Shown piece after piece: positions 5,063 to 6,554 of a stretch of DNA of 6,554 nucleotides (its first letter is position 1; the number at the start of each line of letters is the position of its first letter). Under the pieces are notes generated by a model. The model saw nothing but the letters and a program-made list of their open reading frames with translations, was not told where the DNA came from and made no database searches. The DNA lies in NCBI GenBank assembly GCA_045534165.1, contig JAZSJD010000077.1, positions 1-6,554 on the forward strand. The letters run 5' to 3'. Both the position numbers and the translations under genes were made by a program. The DNA is from SIG575 sp045534165. GTDB lineage: Bacteria > Bacillota > Clostridia > Oscillospirales > Acutalibacteraceae.

Positions 5063-6554
5063 ATGGCAGAAATCAAAAATCTTGATGCTGTTGCTGCTCT
5101 TGATGCAATGGATGCTCACGTTGATGACTGGCGTGACGCCACAAAGGGTAAGCAGAGAGGTATCTTTTCTTTTGACGATTTGGTAACAGTTAAACTCAAA
5201 ACTCTCAAGAAAAGAATCTATACTGATATCGAAACAATTCCTGCATGGAAAATGAAGGAATGTATCTACAAAGATATCGGTGATTATGAATTTTTATATG
5301 ATGAGTGGAAAGAATTGAACGTAGGCGACCGTTGGGGTAACAATGGCTGGAGTGCATTCTTCAAAAACTCATTTGATATGCCCGAACGCTTCAAAGGTAA
5401 GAAAGTTACTCTTAACGTTTATTTCGGTGGTGACTCACTTCTTTCTCTTAATGGTGAGCCTTACCAGGGTCTTGACCCCTTCAGAAACAGTGTTCTTCTT
5501 ACAAACTGCGCAAAAGGTGACGAACATTATGATGTTGATATTGAATCATACTATGTATGGCATTCAAATGAATCAACAATCAAAACTCTCTCATGTTCAT
5601 TCATCGGCGTTGTTGACCCTGTAATTGAAGAAATTTATTGGGACTTCAAAGCTGCTTTCAATGCATTGTTTATGCCTGTTCTTGACACAGGTCTTGCAGA
5701 ACTTATCCGTGCAGCACTTAAAGAAGCTTTCACACACGTAAACTTTGACCTTGATAGTGAAGAATTCAAAGCTGAACTTCTTCTTGCACAGAAAGTGCTT
5801 AAAGATAAAGTTTACAATAACCCCAACTATTCTTCAATCGGTAAACTTGCTCTTGTTGGTAACTCACATCTTGATATCGTGTTTATGTGGGCATACAAGG
5901 AATATGTCCGTAAATTGGGCAGAACTCATGCAACAATGCTCAGACTTATGGAACAGTATCCTGATTTTATTTTCTCACAGAGTACAGCTCCTACATATAT
6001 CGAAATGGAAAAACGTTATCCCAAAATCTTCGAACAGGTTAAGAAACGTATCGAAGAAGGCAGATGGGAATATATCGGTGCAATGTGGGTTGAACCTGAC
6101 TGTAACCTGGTTTCAGGTGAATCATTCATACGTCAGCTTCTCCACGGTGTAAGATATGCTGAAAAAACATTCGGCATCACTCCCAAAACCTGCTGGGTTC
6201 CCGACGTATTCGGTAACGGCTATGCAATGCCTCAGATTCTTAAAAAAGCAGGTGTTGAATATTTCGTAACACATAAAATGGGTATCTGGAACGATACTAA
6301 CCCCTGGCAGTATAACACATTCTGGTGGGAAGGTCCCGACGGTTCAAAAGTATTCTCAATCGTTCCTCCCACACACTTCATCGGCACAGTTGAAGCCGAC
6401 TCACTCAAGGTTAACTGGAAGAAATATACAGATAAAGAAACCATCGGCGAGTCAATGTCCTGCTACGGCCGGGGTGACGGCGGCGGCGGTGTTGATACCG
6501 AAATGCTTGAATATGTAAAGAGATATAAAAACTTCCCCGGTCTTCCCAAGACTC
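5063..6554 (+). CDS. GH38 alpha-mannosidase, long Ams1-like form, N-terminal 497 residues (cut by window edge)
   Basis: A retaining alpha-mannosidase that should remove terminal alpha-linked mannose from glycans or oligosaccharides. No signal peptide is seen (start MAEIKNLDAVAAL), so it is cytoplasmic. Residues about 1-265 hold an N-terminal region typical of Ams1-like enzymes, with a beta-sandwich-like part near 90-185 and a helical linker. The GH38 catalytic domain starts at GNSHLDIVFMW; His269 and Asp271 are zinc ligands. SQSTAPTY, GRWEYIGAMWVEPDCN (Glu344, Asp346) and SGESFIRQLLHG follow. WVPDVFG carries Asp381, the catalytic nucleophile and third zinc ligand. GRGDGGGGVDTEML (472-476 Asp and glycines) fits the loop of this subgroup. 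Phe274 replaces the Trp usual two residues before the conserved WxW-type Trp. Full-length relatives have about 1000 residues, so half is outside. AAAGGATG (5047-5054) precedes the ATG. Codons ending in C (TTC, ATC, AAC) are frequent, suggesting good expression. Confidence 0.95.
   Translation, partial: MAEIKNLDAVAALDAMDAHVDDWRDATKGKQRGIFSFDDLVTVKLKTLKKRIYTDIETIPAWKMKECIYKDIGDYEFLYDEWKELNVGDRWGNNGWSAFFKNSFDMPERFKGKKVTLNVYFGGDSLLSLNGEPYQGLDPFRNSVLLTNCAKGDEHYDVDIESYYVWHSNESTIKTLSCSFIGVVDPVIEEIYWDFKAAFNALFMPVLDTGLAELIRAALKEAFTHVNFDLDSEEFKAELLLAQKVLKDKVYNNPNYSSIGKLALVGNSHLDIVFMWAYKEYVRKLGRTHATMLRLMEQYPDFIFSQSTAPTYIEMEKRYPKIFEQVKKRIEEGRWEYIGAMWVEPDCNLVSGESFIRQLLHGVRYAEKTFGITPKTCWVPDVFGNGYAMPQILKKAGVEYFVTHKMGIWNDTNPWQYNTFWWEGPDGSKVFSIVPPTHFIGTVEADSLKVNWKKYTDKETIGESMSCYGRGDGGGGVDTEMLEYVKRYKNFPGLPKT

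Noticed and set aside
5343..6152. Plus-strand frames of 93 and 135 codons (5343-5624, 5745-6152)
   Set aside because: They overlap the mannosidase frame, which is uninterrupted and carries GH38 motifs before, through and after these stretches, so they do not signal a frameshift.
6476..6490. GGC-rich run resembling a trinucleotide repeat
   Set aside because: It encodes the glycine-rich GDGGGG loop expected in this GH38 subgroup, so it is a protein motif and not a repeat expansion.

Overview
The window looks like a chromosomal piece of a low-GC Gram-positive anaerobe of the Clostridia type, probably a gut or other carbohydrate-degrading species. The evidence is AT-rich intergenic DNA, strong purine-rich ribosome binding sites (GGAGG, AAAGGATG, AGGAG), near-consensus sigma-A promoters with 17-bp spacers, short intrinsic terminators, and a potassium-dependent membrane pyrophosphatase. 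The species cannot be named from the sequence alone.

Layout from left to right. (1) Minus strand, 1-1564: a two-gene operon with a TIM-barrel sugar phosphate isomerase/epimerase first (776-1564) and, 17 bp downstream, a Gfo/Idh/MocA NAD(P)-dependent oxidoreductase (1-758) whose C-terminus lies outside the window. A promoter sits at 1601-1629. (2) 1641-1674: an intrinsic terminator on the minus strand that ends the next gene. (3) Minus strand, 1698-2645: an exported or membrane-anchored phosphodiesterase/nucleotide pyrophosphatase of the alkaline phosphatase superfamily, with all metal ligands but an unusually short C-terminus. (4) 2646-2831: a divergent promoter region with one good promoter facing each way. 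(5) Plus strand, 2832-4946: hppA, a K+-dependent, probably Na+-pumping membrane pyrophosphatase, closed by a perfect hairpin terminator. (6) Plus strand, 5063 to the right edge: the N-terminal half of a long (Ams1-like) GH38 alpha-mannosidase. Its own promoter begins only a few bases after the hppA terminator and has an 18-bp perfect palindrome over the -10 box.

How the genes may work together: the oxidoreductase/isomerase pair and the alpha-mannosidase fit glycan or sugar catabolism. The pyrophosphatase recovers energy from biosynthetic PPi as an ion gradient, which is common in fermentative anaerobes. The phosphodiesterase shares a control region with hppA but acts outside the cytoplasm, so a direct link is only a guess. 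Every transcription unit has its own promoter, and both visible 3' ends have terminators, so the window holds four separate units. I see no mobile element, CRISPR array, RNA gene, defence system or clearly undescribed system. The points worth a second look are at residue or regulatory scale: a Trp-to-Phe change beside the GH38 metal site, the palindrome at the mannosidase promoter, and the shortened phosphodiesterase.
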